From contig JAAOMT010000218.1 of assembly GCA_016748015.1 (NCBI GenBank), positions 14,811 through 37,986 on the forward strand: DNA of 23,176 bases, written 5' to 3'. This stretch comes from Geosiphon pyriformis (Eukaryota > Glomeromycota > Glomeromycetes > Archaeosporales > Geosiphonaceae). How positions within the stretch are numbered: position 1 is the first letter of the stretch; every line of letters begins with the position of its first letter. A program made the translations under genes and the position numbers. Shown piece by piece: positions 16,339 through 23,176 of this stretch. Under the pieces are notes generated by a model. It saw nothing but the letters and a program-made list of their open reading frames with translations, did not search any database and was not told where the DNA came from.

Positions 16339-16719
16339 TCATGGATTGTTGCTATAAAATTGACAGCTGGCTCTAATGTGATTTTGTTTACTACAATTGT
16401 GGCAAACATGCATTTCTGGCTGCCACAGCTGATTGGGTAATGATGATAACAATGATGTTAATGGATGCGGCTGATTTTGGAAATGATTTATGTTTCCTGA
16501 ATTATTGTGTTGTTGTGGTGATTGATAGATTGCACAATTGTCAGCTAAGTATCCCTCTAGTTTTTGATTGATTGTATTACTAAATTGTTTCAGTTTGGAA
16601 TCCAAGTCAAATGATCCGTTCATTACTAAATTTACAGCTTGGGCATGATTGGCTTCTAGCTCGGCTGCTTCAAAATCTCTGGCATGAATAATGGCAGTTG
16701 GGAGGTCAATTGGATGCAT
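16339..16719 (-). CDS. gag: Gag C-terminal capsid part and zinc knuckle, element B
   Basis: This 126-codon segment has ARDFEAAELEANHAQAVNLV, FSNTINQKLEGYLADN and the knuckle CHNCSKQNHIRASC (CX2CX4HX4C, all ligands present). It aligns with residues 150-265 of the A Gag segment. Upstream capsid lies in the same frame behind stops. Confidence 0.83.
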   Translation of the reverse strand: MHPIDLPTAIIHARDFEAAELEANHAQAVNLVMNGSFDLDSKLKQFSNTINQKLEGYLADNCAIYQSPQQHNNSGNINHFQNQPHPLTSLLSSLPNQLWQPEMHVCHNCSKQNHIRASCQFYSNNP

Positions 16720-17580
16720 TGGATGTACTCACTGAAAGATGCTACTGTGCAATTCTTTGATGAACTGGTTTAAGATCTGTGGCACTATAAAGTAATCAGC
16801 TTGGATTGCCTAAATTTGGCATAAATTTTTATAGAAGCATCCTAAGTAAGTGGTGACTGCTTTTGTGTTCCCTTGTTTGATAGTAGTGAATGTGTTGGTC
16901 AAGTGATTGATACTATTGTTATTACTAAAGTATCTCAAGAATTCTGTTTTGAACTCATTAAAAGTTTGTGATTTGGCAGCTAGGCTTTGATACTATGAGT
17001 CAGCAGTATCTTTGAGAAAATAGAGGATTGCTTGAAGGGCTTTACCGCTGTTCTATCCATTGGCTACTATGGCTTTTTCAACGTTGTTGAGCCATATTTG
17101 GGCATCATCCTCTTTGCTGGTAAAATTGTCAAGTTTTGTGATTGGTACGTAGGCCATTAGATTTAAGTTAAGTTGTTGTGGTAGTAGTTGAAGTGGTTGT
17201 TGTTGCACGAGTTGTTGGAGTAATAGTTGAAGTGACGGTTGTATGGGTTCAGCTATTGGATTAATTGGTGATTGATTGATAACAATTACTGGAGATAAGT
17301 TTTGTTAATTTATTAAATTGGAGTTTCAATTATCCTGAGTTGGTAGTGTCCAAATGTTCGGAGTTTTGATTTCCAGATTTTCTGGGTTTAGATTTTGCTG
17401 GGTTTGAAAATTCGGGATTTCAAATTCCAGGTTTTCAGTGATTGGGTTCTGGTAAGTGAATTCTTGATCTTCAGTTTCTTTTTCTTCTTTTTTTTCTTCT
17501 GATTCTGTTACTTCCTATGGATCAGAAATTCTGAAATCTGGAGGAGGCAGTGGCAATCGGAGTTCTGATGGCATTAATGA
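16720..17580 (-). pseudogene. gag: Gag capsid N-terminal part and linker, element B
   Basis: The frame holds NLMAYVPITKLDNF, WLNNVEKAIVANG, FLKDTADS, FLRYFSNNNSINH and ILNQFI, with at least four stops. One is TAG at 17053-17055 where A has TGG (8367-8369), another TAG replaces the Trp of SWYQSL. The linker to the right is acidic (TESEEKKEEKE), then N/Q/P-rich (DQEFTYQNPITEN), with TAG, TGA and TAA stops. No frameshift is needed to join it to either side. Confidence 0.72.
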
Positions 17581-18153
17581 TCACGAGTTAAATTCTTCAA
17601 AATACATGCCATATGGTCTTAATAACTCTGCTTTCCTTTGTTTACTTTGGAATAAGAATTGTCCAAATACTGACATTGTGTTTGATGTGGCTGCGCCAGT
17701 AGATGTAATATTAATGGCACTTCCAGGTATATAGTGGTATGATGGATTAGTTGGAGACTCAACTCTTGTTTTCTTCCAAGTAGGTGGTTGTATTTTTTTG
17801 GGTGTTACTGCTGGTGTTTGCAGTTTTTTTTTGTCTTTGCTTGTGTAAGTAATGGGGTATCTTTGCTGTGTGTGGTGTTTAATTTCTTTGTTGATTTCCA
17901 TAATAATGGAGGCAAAATTGTGGTTTGTTGGCAGATTGGTATTTTGAATTAATTCATTGTAAAAGGCTTTTCTTGTTGATTTAATATTTACTAGTGTTCT
18001 TAATAGATAGGCAATTCTTTTATTGACATAGAAATTGAAAGCTGATTCCGCTAATATGTGGTTGTGATTTAATTCCAAATGTTGACAGTAGTGTTGAAAT
18101 AAGGATTTTGTGAATCCTAGATGGTTTGCTCTTATGTTTTCTGATTCTGCCAC
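17581..18153 (-). CDS. N-terminal domain of the polyprotein, element B, unknown
   Basis: This 190-codon segment begins MAESEN, 41 bases from the primer-binding site, and is the likely start of Gag-Pol. It aligns with 8962-9456 and extends past the TGA of that copy: VFGQFLFQSKQRKAELLRPYG. It ends at TGA, but the frame continues into the Gag linker. No motif is recognised. Conservation with A across the whole length suggests it was a functional part of Gag. Confidence 0.75.
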   Translation of the reverse strand: MAESENIRANHLGFTKSLFQHYCQHLELNHNHILAESAFNFYVNKRIAYLLRTLVNIKSTRKAFYNELIQNTNLPTNHNFASIIMEINKEIKHHTQQRYPITYTSKDKKKLQTPAVTPKKIQPPTWKKTRVESPTNPSYHYIPGSAINITSTGAATSNTMSVFGQFLFQSKQRKAELLRPYGMYFEEFNS

Positions 18154-18193
18154 TTTTAAATTTGTGTTGGTGCTGGTTTTCTGTAGGATTATA

Positions 18194-18210
18194 CCTTACA
18201 GGGAGCACCA
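18194..18210 (-). other. Primer-binding site of element B
   Basis: The minus strand reads TGGTGCTCCCTGTAAGG two bases from the LTR3 terminus. It matches the site of A except for three C/T or G/A differences. Confidence 0.75.
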
Positions 18211-18514
18211 AATGTTACAGGTGACTAATTCTGGTGTTGAATTAGATAACAAACCTGTAACTTAGTGTTCAAATCTAGTTGTAGTTGATAGTAATCTGAA
18301 GATTTGTGTCTGAAAGATTTGTATTCAAAGAGTTTGGTTGAGTTTTTTGTATAATGGACAGAGATTCAATGATAATAGTTTTATCCGTAGCTTCCCAAAA
18401 CCACAGTTTTATCAATTTCTTTCTCAGCTTAATGGCCAGTATTCCTCCTGGTAAGCTATTCTCAATTGAGTGTTCTATCCTTATTTCTGGGTCTTTTACC
18501 AGTCATGTTTATCC

Positions 18515-18522
18515 TGACGTCA
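18515..18522. promoter_or_regulatory. CRE-like palindrome TGACGTCA in LTR3
   Basis: Same octamer and place as 606-613. It keeps a CpG in a sequence that has lost nearly all others. Confidence 0.35.
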
Positions 18523-18754
18523 GTACTTTGCACATTAATCCTCAATAGAATTAGTAAACAACAATAAAATCAAGGCAAAAAATAAAGAAAAGAAAATAAA
18601 ATAAAGAAAAAAAAGAAATAAGCCAAGGTGATTTACAAGTTAGTATTCCATTAATAGCCATGATCAAGAGCTATTGTTCTAGTATAGTTAAGTATCAATT
18701 ACTATTAACATGAAGTGTTGATAGTGGCAGTGGGTTTGAGATAACAAACAGTTA

Positions 18755-18839
18755 TTTATTTGTGGTTTGGAAAGTTGTTTAGATAAAATCTAAACTGAAA
18801 GGTTTGTTTTTTTAGCTTCTAATCCTACTGCTATATATA
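18755..18839 (-). promoter_or_regulatory. Candidate TATA box and poly(A) signal of LTR3
   Basis: TATATATA at 18832-18839 and AATAAA (minus strand of 18755-18760), spaced as in the other two LTRs. Confidence 0.4.
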
Positions 18840-18846
18840 CATAATT

Positions 18847-18992
18847 GAGATTCCTTAATTCTTCAATTCTTTACAACAGGAATCCTGCAATTTCTTTGAG
18901 AGGAATTCTAAAATTCTGGAATCCTGCAATTTCTTGTAAGAATCCTGTAATTCCTGGAATCTTGTAATTCTTGAAAGAAATCCTGGAATTCC
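18847..18992. repeat. Degenerate palindromic AATTCC/GGAAT array in LTR3
   Basis: Shorter than the arrays of LTR1 and LTR2, with the same GGAATCCTGTAATTCC-like units. Confidence 0.6.
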
Positions 18993-19068
18993 ACATTTTA
19001 CTACGTCTACTTCTGATTGGTTAATAACTATGCTAATATATATATTCCCTATATTTCTATGAGTAACA

Positions 19069-19072
19069 ATGA
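19069..19072. repeat. Target-site duplication ATGA, right copy
   Basis: Directly follows the GTAACA terminus of LTR3 and matches 300-303. Beyond it element C continues in register with 1-303. Confidence 0.8.
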
Positions 19073-19661
19073 TTATAATTGGTTCTAAATCTTGCAGAAT
19101 CTCATCTGGTTTGACTAGTATTCTCTGTACTCTTAATTGTGGAATATTATTGGTGGATAACAATGCTATATGGTGATATTGTTTCAGTCGATTACTATGT
19201 GCTGCTTTGGTTAAGATTTTGTTGTTCAACTTTAATTTATAAGCTTCATTTTCAAGAATTTCTTCTATGTGAAATGGTCTGTCCCATTTGGGATCAAATT
19301 TTTCACTCCATTGTTTTTCTGTTTTAATATGATGCAGAAGTACTTTGTCTCCAATCTTGAATTCAACTGGTTTCTCTGGTAGTTGGTTATCATGTCTTTT
19401 TTTTTGTTTTTCTTGTGACTTTTGAATGTTATTAGCTGCTCTTCGCTATGTGTTTTCTAATGTCTCCATTAAGTCATATGTTCTTCTTAACAATGTTTTT
19501 AAAAAATTTTTTTCTGTTATTGGTTCTGTTGGATATGTCTTAATTTCTATCTCAATTGGTAATATTGTTATTCTACTGTATATTAATTTGAATGATGTTG
19601 CTTATGTAGTGTCTTGCTTTATTGTCTAATAAGCAAATAATACTGATAATATAATCAAATC
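19073..19661 (-). pseudogene. Integrase C-terminal region (GPY/F-like), element C
   Basis: The frame includes MNNKILTKAAHSNRLKQYHH, NIPQLRVQRILVKPDEILQDLEPIIII, then runs into LTR3 at 19068, which truncates the pol end. Upstream are the DKVLLH and KWDRPFHIEEIL-like stretches of the GPY/F module and the family tail of the core, with stops. An open frame at 18855-19229 spans the LTR3 boundary by chance. Confidence 0.62.
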
Positions 19662-20147
19662 TCATTCATCCTGGTTTTTTTGGCTGATTTTGGCAATAGC
19701 TTTACACAATATTCTGTTAAATTTTTCAACTAGTCCATTTGTTTGTGGATGGTATGGTGATAATAATGGGTTTTTTATTCCAAATCTTTGACTCAATTCT
19801 GTTAATGTTCTATTCACAAAGTGAGTTCCTTGATCCAATAACAATTCTTTTGGACATCTGTGTCAACAGATCAAGTCTTAATAAACAAATTCGGCAACAA
19901 ATTCTGCATCTGTTTTTTAAATGGCTTTTGCTTCTGGCCATTTTATGAGATAATTCATGGCTACTGCAATATATCTGTTGCCTCTGTTGGTGATTGTTAA
20001 TGGTCCAACTAAGTCAATTCTAATGTAATCAAATGGTTGTCCTACTTTGATTGGTTTCAATAGTTCACTGAGTTTTGTTCCTTCTTTTTTCTGACAAGCA
20101 TCACAATTTGAGCATATTAAATGATGTTTGGATATATTGATGGCCAA
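19662..20147 (-). pseudogene. Integrase core, element C
   Basis: Two open parts in one frame (19917-20147 and 19662-19844) are split by nonsense codons, including TGA at 19863-19865. The catalytic residues are all present: Asp in YIRIDLVGPL, Asp in LLLDQGTHF, Glu in TNGLVEKFN. CDACQKK of the zinc module lies at the right end. Loss of function comes from stops and a frameshift rather than active-site changes. Confidence 0.8.
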
Positions 20148-20380
20148 TAGTATTTTTTTCTGGTTCTTTTCATTGTTGCTTTTTTATAAAAATGTCCTGC
20201 TGTTGAATTTGAGTACATGTTGAACAATATTGTCTCTTTCTCTGGTTTTGTGATTACTCTGATTGGTTGATTTGGATTCTTTTTGTTTTTCTGGTAAAGT
20301 ATATTTTGGTAATTAATAAAATATTTTAATTGTTGTTTTATGTTGTTTTGTTCTTTTTGAGATAATTTTTTCTTGAACAA
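20117..20380 (-). CDS. Integrase zinc-module first half and linker, element C
   Basis: This 87-codon segment gives the RNase H-integrase linker (YILYQKN and NPNQPIRVITKPEKE, then ILFNMYSN) and the start of the H2C2 module, GHFYKKAT, where the second His has become Tyr. It is in the frame of the RNase H segment to its right. A frameshift near 20120-20140 separates it from the Cys pair. Confidence 0.7.
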   Translation of the reverse strand: MFKKKLSQKEQNNIKQQLKYFINYQNILYQKNKKNPNQPIRVITKPEKETILFNMYSNSTAGHFYKKATMKRTRKKYYWPSIYPNII

Positions 20381-20590
20381 TTAGGTATTTATATAATATT
20401 AAAGTTGTTAATATTTTTGTATATTCATGTTTTGTTATATTTTTGGGTTGAAATGTTTTTAGATTTGTTTCATTCATGACAAACTGTCAGCATTTCTATT
20501 GTTTTTTTCCTTTTTATAATGTACTGTAAATATATATGGTAATAATGTTATTTTCTATTTTGTATAATGATCATCTCCAAATTCTTGATT
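20381..20590 (-). pseudogene. RNase H C-terminal end, element C
   Basis: Only weak remains of the family end (compare IHYKKGKDNRNAD of A) can be traced, with several stops. Nothing else is seen here. Confidence 0.4.
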
Positions 20591-20899
20591 TTAAATTGAA
20601 GTTAATCTCTTGTAATCTGTGTATACATTAAATTTTTGGCTTAAGTATTCTTTCCATTTCATAACTGCCCAATAGATTGCTAAGTATTCCAATGCTGGTG
20701 TTTCATAGTTTTTTTCTGCTGGACTCAAGCTTTGGCTGGCATATACTATTGAATGTTCTCTTTCATTCAGTCCTCTTTGTGATAGTACTGCTTCTAATGC
20801 TTGGCCTGATACATCTGTAGTGATGATAAATAGTTTACTATAGTCTGAATAGATCAGTATTGAAGCTTGAATAAGTTTTTTTCTCAATGTGTTGAACAC
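20591..20899 (-). CDS. RNase H domain, element C
   Basis: This 102-codon segment contains FIITTDVSGQAL (Asp), [37 protein letters not shown] (Glu) and NVYTDYKRLTS (Asp). All three catalytic acidic residues are present. It follows RT in the same frame, separated only by TAG and TAA stops at 20900-20920. Confidence 0.8.
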   Translation of the reverse strand: MFNTLRKKLIQASILIYSDYSKLFIITTDVSGQALEAVLSQRGLNEREHSIVYASQSLSPAEKNYETPALEYLAIYWAVMKWKEYLSQKFNVYTDYKRLTSI

Positions 20900-20917
20900 T
20901 TTTTATTGAGCTTCTGT

Positions 20918-21868
20918 CTATTTGTACTTCACATTTTTGGTTTGTAAATAATAAAGTGGCTGAGCCAGTTTAGAAAAATTCTTGATAAAGTGATAATAAT
21001 AGTCTGCAAATCCCAAAAATGCTCTTAGTTCCATCAGATTGGTTGGTACTAAAAAGTTCTTTACTATTGCAATCTTATCCAAATCTGTTTTGATGCCATC
21101 TTTGCTCATTACATGTCCTAAAAACTTGAGTTCTGTTTTGCCAAAGAAGCCTTTGTTTGTATTTAATTTCAATTCTGCTTGTCTGAGTCTTTCAAATACT
21201 TGTTGGAGATAATATAAATGATTATCAAATGTTTTGGAGAACACATTGGTGTCATTCAAATATACAACTACTAATTTCTATAGTAGTCTGGTATAGACAA
21301 TTTCCATCAGTTTTTGAAATGTGGCTGGAGCATTCATCAAGCCAAATGGCATGATTTTAAATTCAAAATATTTTTCTTGAGTTGTGAATGCTGTTTTCTT
21401 TTTGTCTTCTGGTTTCATAACTACTTGCCAGTAACCACTGTCTAAATCTAAAGTTGAGAACCATTTTTTTTCTTCAAAAGCATCAAACAGTTCTTGAATC
21501 TTTGGAGTCAGACAGCTATTACTTTTGGTTACTCTATTCAATTTCTAGTAATCTACACAAAAGCATATTTTTTTATTCTTCTTATGAACTAGTACCACTG
21601 ATAACAACCATGGGCTTATTGATGGCTGAATTAATCTATTGTCAAGCATTTGATTGATTTTTTGACAAATGATCTCATGGCTGGCAGGTGATACTCTGTA
21701 TGTTCTTTGTTTGATTGGCATTGCATTTCCAGTCTTGATCTGGTGTTGAATTATATCAGTTCTGCTGAATTTGTTTTCACTGACAAAGATATTATTGAAA
21801 TTGTTGAGTAATATTTTAAGTTGCATACGTTGTATTGAGTTTAGATTTCCCAAGTTCATCTGTTCCAA
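20918..21868 (-). pseudogene. Reverse transcriptase, element C
   Basis: One frame covers the whole domain, broken by single stops into three open parts. 21545-21868: LNNFNNIFVSENKF, PIKQRTYRVSPASH, SPWLLSVVLVHKKN, FCVDY. 21278-21541: NRVTKSNSC, FSTLDLDSGYWQV (motif A Asp kept), FGLMNAPATFQ. 20918-21259: the catalytic box as YLND, VFSKTFDNHLYYLQQVFERL, FFGKTELKFLGHVMSKDGI and FLGFADYYYHFIKNF. The stop before the box is TAG at the Trp of LLWKSVV. The 83 bases lost in A are present. Confidence 0.82.
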
Positions 21869-22164
21869 TTGTTTTGGTTGGAGCAGATAACATTCTTTTC
21901 ATCCATATATGATTTGAGATATAATGTCTACATATTCACACAGTTGTGGAAAGTCTGGAATGATATTTGACAATTGGTTTTCTATTTTAGTAGTTAAGTA
22001 TTTAATAATAGTTCCTTCTGGTATCTTGATAATGTTTTTCATATTGTTGTAAATAGAAATTTTAATATGACTATGGTTTTTGGCTGGTATGTGTAGATTG
22101 ACTAATTCAATCTCTCCTGATTCACAAAGTGTTGCTTCTGTCTCAAAAATCTGTACCTAATTCT
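21869..22164 (-). pseudogene. Beta-rich domain between dUTPase and RT, element C
   Basis: Traces of EIELVNLHIPAK, IYNNMKNIIKIPEGTIIKYL and the PEQLEQ end link dUTPase to RT. Frameshifted relative to the dUTPase segment. Confidence 0.55.
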
Positions 22165-22362
22165 TTACTTTTTTTTTATAGTTACCATGTACTGGTCATA
22201 TGGTGGAATGGAAATTGATTGACAGGTGGAGATAATTTTTTTCTTGTCAATAATCTCTTCTTCTGCCATATTGACTAGTACATTTATTTTATCTGTTGAT
22301 CCGAATCCTTGTATCTCTCTTGCTGTTATTTCTAATTCTTCTTTGTTCCCCACTGATACTAA
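22165..22362 (-). pseudogene. dUTPase motif 5 and following linker, element C
   Basis: The 62-codon open part 22165-22353 carries EIQGFGSTDKIN (motif 5 Gly-Phe-Gly-Ser-Thr kept, last Gly lost) and IISTCQSISIPPYDQYM, the start of the beta-rich domain. It is in frame with 22363-22932 behind one stop. Confidence 0.68.
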
Positions 22363-22932
22363 CTAAGCTACTTTAATCAGAGATAAGAATATTGCCTGTG
22401 CTATCTTTTTATTTGGCTCTATAATATAGGTCTTTTCTGAATTATTTTGTAACATAGCAATGATATTTCCTATATATCCTGTGTTAATTATCCCTCCTCT
22501 GATGTTGACTCCTTTGTTTGCTAAGCTACTCTTAGATACTAGTTGAACCATTGTTGTTGTTGGAATTTCCAATGCTACTTTAAGATCAATACATGTGCAC
22601 AAATATGGTTTCAATTTAATGGCATTTTTTTTTAAATATCTCAGATCAAATTTTGTATTAGTATCATGCATGTATTTGGGCATAATATTTTCACTATTAT
22701 CACTGAACCATTTTAGTTCTTGCTCCTTAGTGAGATCTGGGAGTGTAATATATGTTTCAGGGTTTGAATCTGAGTTTAAATTGTTGTTATTTTTGTTGCT
22801 ATTTTGAGCAGAGCTAAAACTGTTGTTTTTGTTGTCGTCATTGTCGGAGTTTGAATTGGAATTGAAAATTGATTCTAATTCTGATGTGCAGCTGCTGATT
22901 GGTCCTTTCTCTTCCAGGATTGTGTAGATCAT
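22363..22932 (-). CDS. Acidic linker and dUTPase motifs 1-4, element C
   Basis: This 189-codon segment begins in an S/N/D-rich linker and continues with LPDLTKEQELKWFSDN, motif 1 DTNTKFDLRY (Gly changed), motif 2 KSSLANK, motif 3 GGIINTGYIGNI (the catalytic Asp changed to Asn) and motif 4 PNKKIAQAIF. The dUTPase would be inactive. The third copy confirms dUTPase as a fixed part of the family. Confidence 0.75.
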   Translation of the reverse strand: MIYTILEEKGPISSCTSELESIFNSNSNSDNDDNKNNSFSSAQNSNKNNNNLNSDSNPETYITLPDLTKEQELKWFSDNSENIMPKYMHDTNTKFDLRYLKKNAIKLKPYLCTCIDLKVALEIPTTTMVQLVSKSSLANKGVNIRGGIINTGYIGNIIAMLQNNSEKTYIIEPNKKIAQAIFLSLIKVA

Positions 22933-23176
22933 GCATAGTGGTGAATTGTAAATGAGATCACAATTATCACAATATTCAAAATCACTGGGAATTAAACAAT
23001 GTTGGCATAGTCTGGTATTTAATTCTTCAGGCCATTGTTTCTATTCTTTTCTTGTTGGCACTAGGTTTTGGTAGTGTTTGTAAAATTTCTCTAGTCCTGC
23101 TTCAATATCAAAAAAAACATCAGGATTTGGAATGAAAACTATTTCTACTGGTTTTGGTAGATTGTTTTTAATTTCT
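22933..23176 (-). pseudogene. Third Cys cluster, element C, cut by the window edge
   Basis: The frame above the dUTPase gives FYKHYQNLVPTRKE, then LCQHCLIPSDFEYCDNCDLIYN. Cys spacing matches A and B except for one Cys changed to Ser. One stop separates the helix-like part from the cluster. Confidence 0.58.

Larger units (their letters stand above)
10397..19068 (-). mobile_element. Element B, middle Ty3/gypsy copy, 3' end replaced by element A
   Basis: Its 5' LTR is LTR3, followed by a primer-binding site and a nearly complete Gag-Pol. It ends abruptly at 10397, 13 bases into ORF2, where LTR2 of element A begins. The rest of ORF2, the polypurine tract and most of its 3' LTR side were lost, except that the LTR3-like part of LTR1 (304 to about 1060) probably is B's 3' LTR. 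The Gag-Pol frame from 18153 to 12196 has no net indel, but carries well over ten nonsense codons. Confidence 0.82.
18213..19068 (-). repeat. LTR3, 5' LTR of element B (856 bp)
   Basis: Termini are TGTTAC and GTAACA. The primer-binding site is at its left edge and the ATGA duplication at its right edge. It pairs with the left three quarters of LTR1. Differences between the two are mostly C/T and G/A. Confidence 0.9.
19069..23176 (-). mobile_element. Element C, right fragment of the outermost Ty3/gypsy copy
   Basis: Reading right to left it holds the end of the Cys-rich region, dUTPase, beta-rich domain, RT, RNase H and integrase, then meets LTR3 just before the pol stop. Its Gag and 5' LTR are beyond the right window edge. 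It is the most CpG-poor of the three copies, as expected of the oldest insertion. Confidence 0.85.

Noticed and set aside
16086-16440. Overlapping plus-strand frames of 96 and 103 codons with hydrophobic repeats
   Set aside because: Antisense to the Gag tail and zinc knuckle; they look membrane-like only because of the TTG/GTG-rich repeat.
304-19068. Simple tandem array LTR-internal-LTR-internal-LTR
   Set aside because: Flanks of LTR1 (left), LTR2 (right) and LTR3 (right) are internal ORF2/pol sequence, not element ends, and the duplication ATGA spans the whole block.
18855-19229. 124-codon minus-strand frame crossing the LTR3 edge
   Set aside because: Its first part is real integrase tail of C, its second part reads into LTR3 by chance; not a separate gene.
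1-23176. Host gene, tRNA, rRNA or CRISPR array
   Set aside because: No region outside the elements exists in the window, and no clover-leaf or spaced repeat pattern was seen by eye.

Overview
The window is one block of decayed LTR retrotransposon DNA. I see no ordinary host gene, tRNA, rRNA or CRISPR array. Everything recognisable belongs to a single family of Ty3/gypsy-type elements about 10 kb long, and all copies are coded on the minus strand. High AT content, very low CpG and the look of the Gag protein (start MAYIPIAKLDNFTG, knuckle CHNCGKQ) recall repeats I associate with arbuscular mycorrhizal fungi (Glomeromycotina, Rhizophagus/Gigaspora type). That assignment is from memory of the family, not from a search.

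Layout: three copies sit inside one another. Element C, the oldest, flanks the block: 1-303 (its 3' end) and 19069-23176 (integrase back to the dUTPase/Cys region, cut off by the window edge). Element B was inserted into C and is bounded by a 4-bp duplication ATGA (300-303 and 19069-19072). Its 5' LTR is LTR3 (18213-19068) and its internal region is 10397-18212. Element A was inserted into B just inside the small 3' ORF of B. Its internal region is 1181-9518 and its 5' LTR is LTR2 (9519-10396). The leftmost LTR (LTR1, 304-1180) is a mosaic: it resembles LTR3 up to about 1060-1080 and LTR2 from there on. This is what recombination between B's 3' LTR and A's 3' LTR would leave, and it explains why B's 3' end and one LTR are missing.

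Gene order, read on the minus strand: 5' LTR, primer-binding site, an N-terminal domain of unknown type (start MAESEN), an acidic/Q/N/P-rich linker, Gag capsid and CCHC zinc knuckle, P/Q-rich tail, aspartic protease, a Cys-rich region with three CxxC clusters, an acidic linker, a dUTPase domain, a beta-rich domain, reverse transcriptase, RNase H, integrase (H2C2, DDE core, GPY/F-like C-terminus), stop, then a separate ORF of about 219 codons (ORF2), a polypurine tract and the 3' LTR. In element B the frame from the first Met (18153) to within RT (12196) has no net frameshift over about 6 kb. The family therefore encodes one Gag-Pol polyprotein of about 2,570 residues without a gag/pol frameshift.

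All three copies are dead: each has nonsense codons, and the RT catalytic box YLDD is changed in every copy (YLND, YLDN, YLND). The damage is mostly C-to-T/G-to-A transitions, and C, the oldest copy, has a 1.9-kb stretch with no CpG at all, which points to methylation-linked or RIP-like decay. The most notable points are the dUTPase between protease and RT, the Cys-rich insert, the extra 3' ORF, and two same-family insertions within about 60 bp of the same element position.
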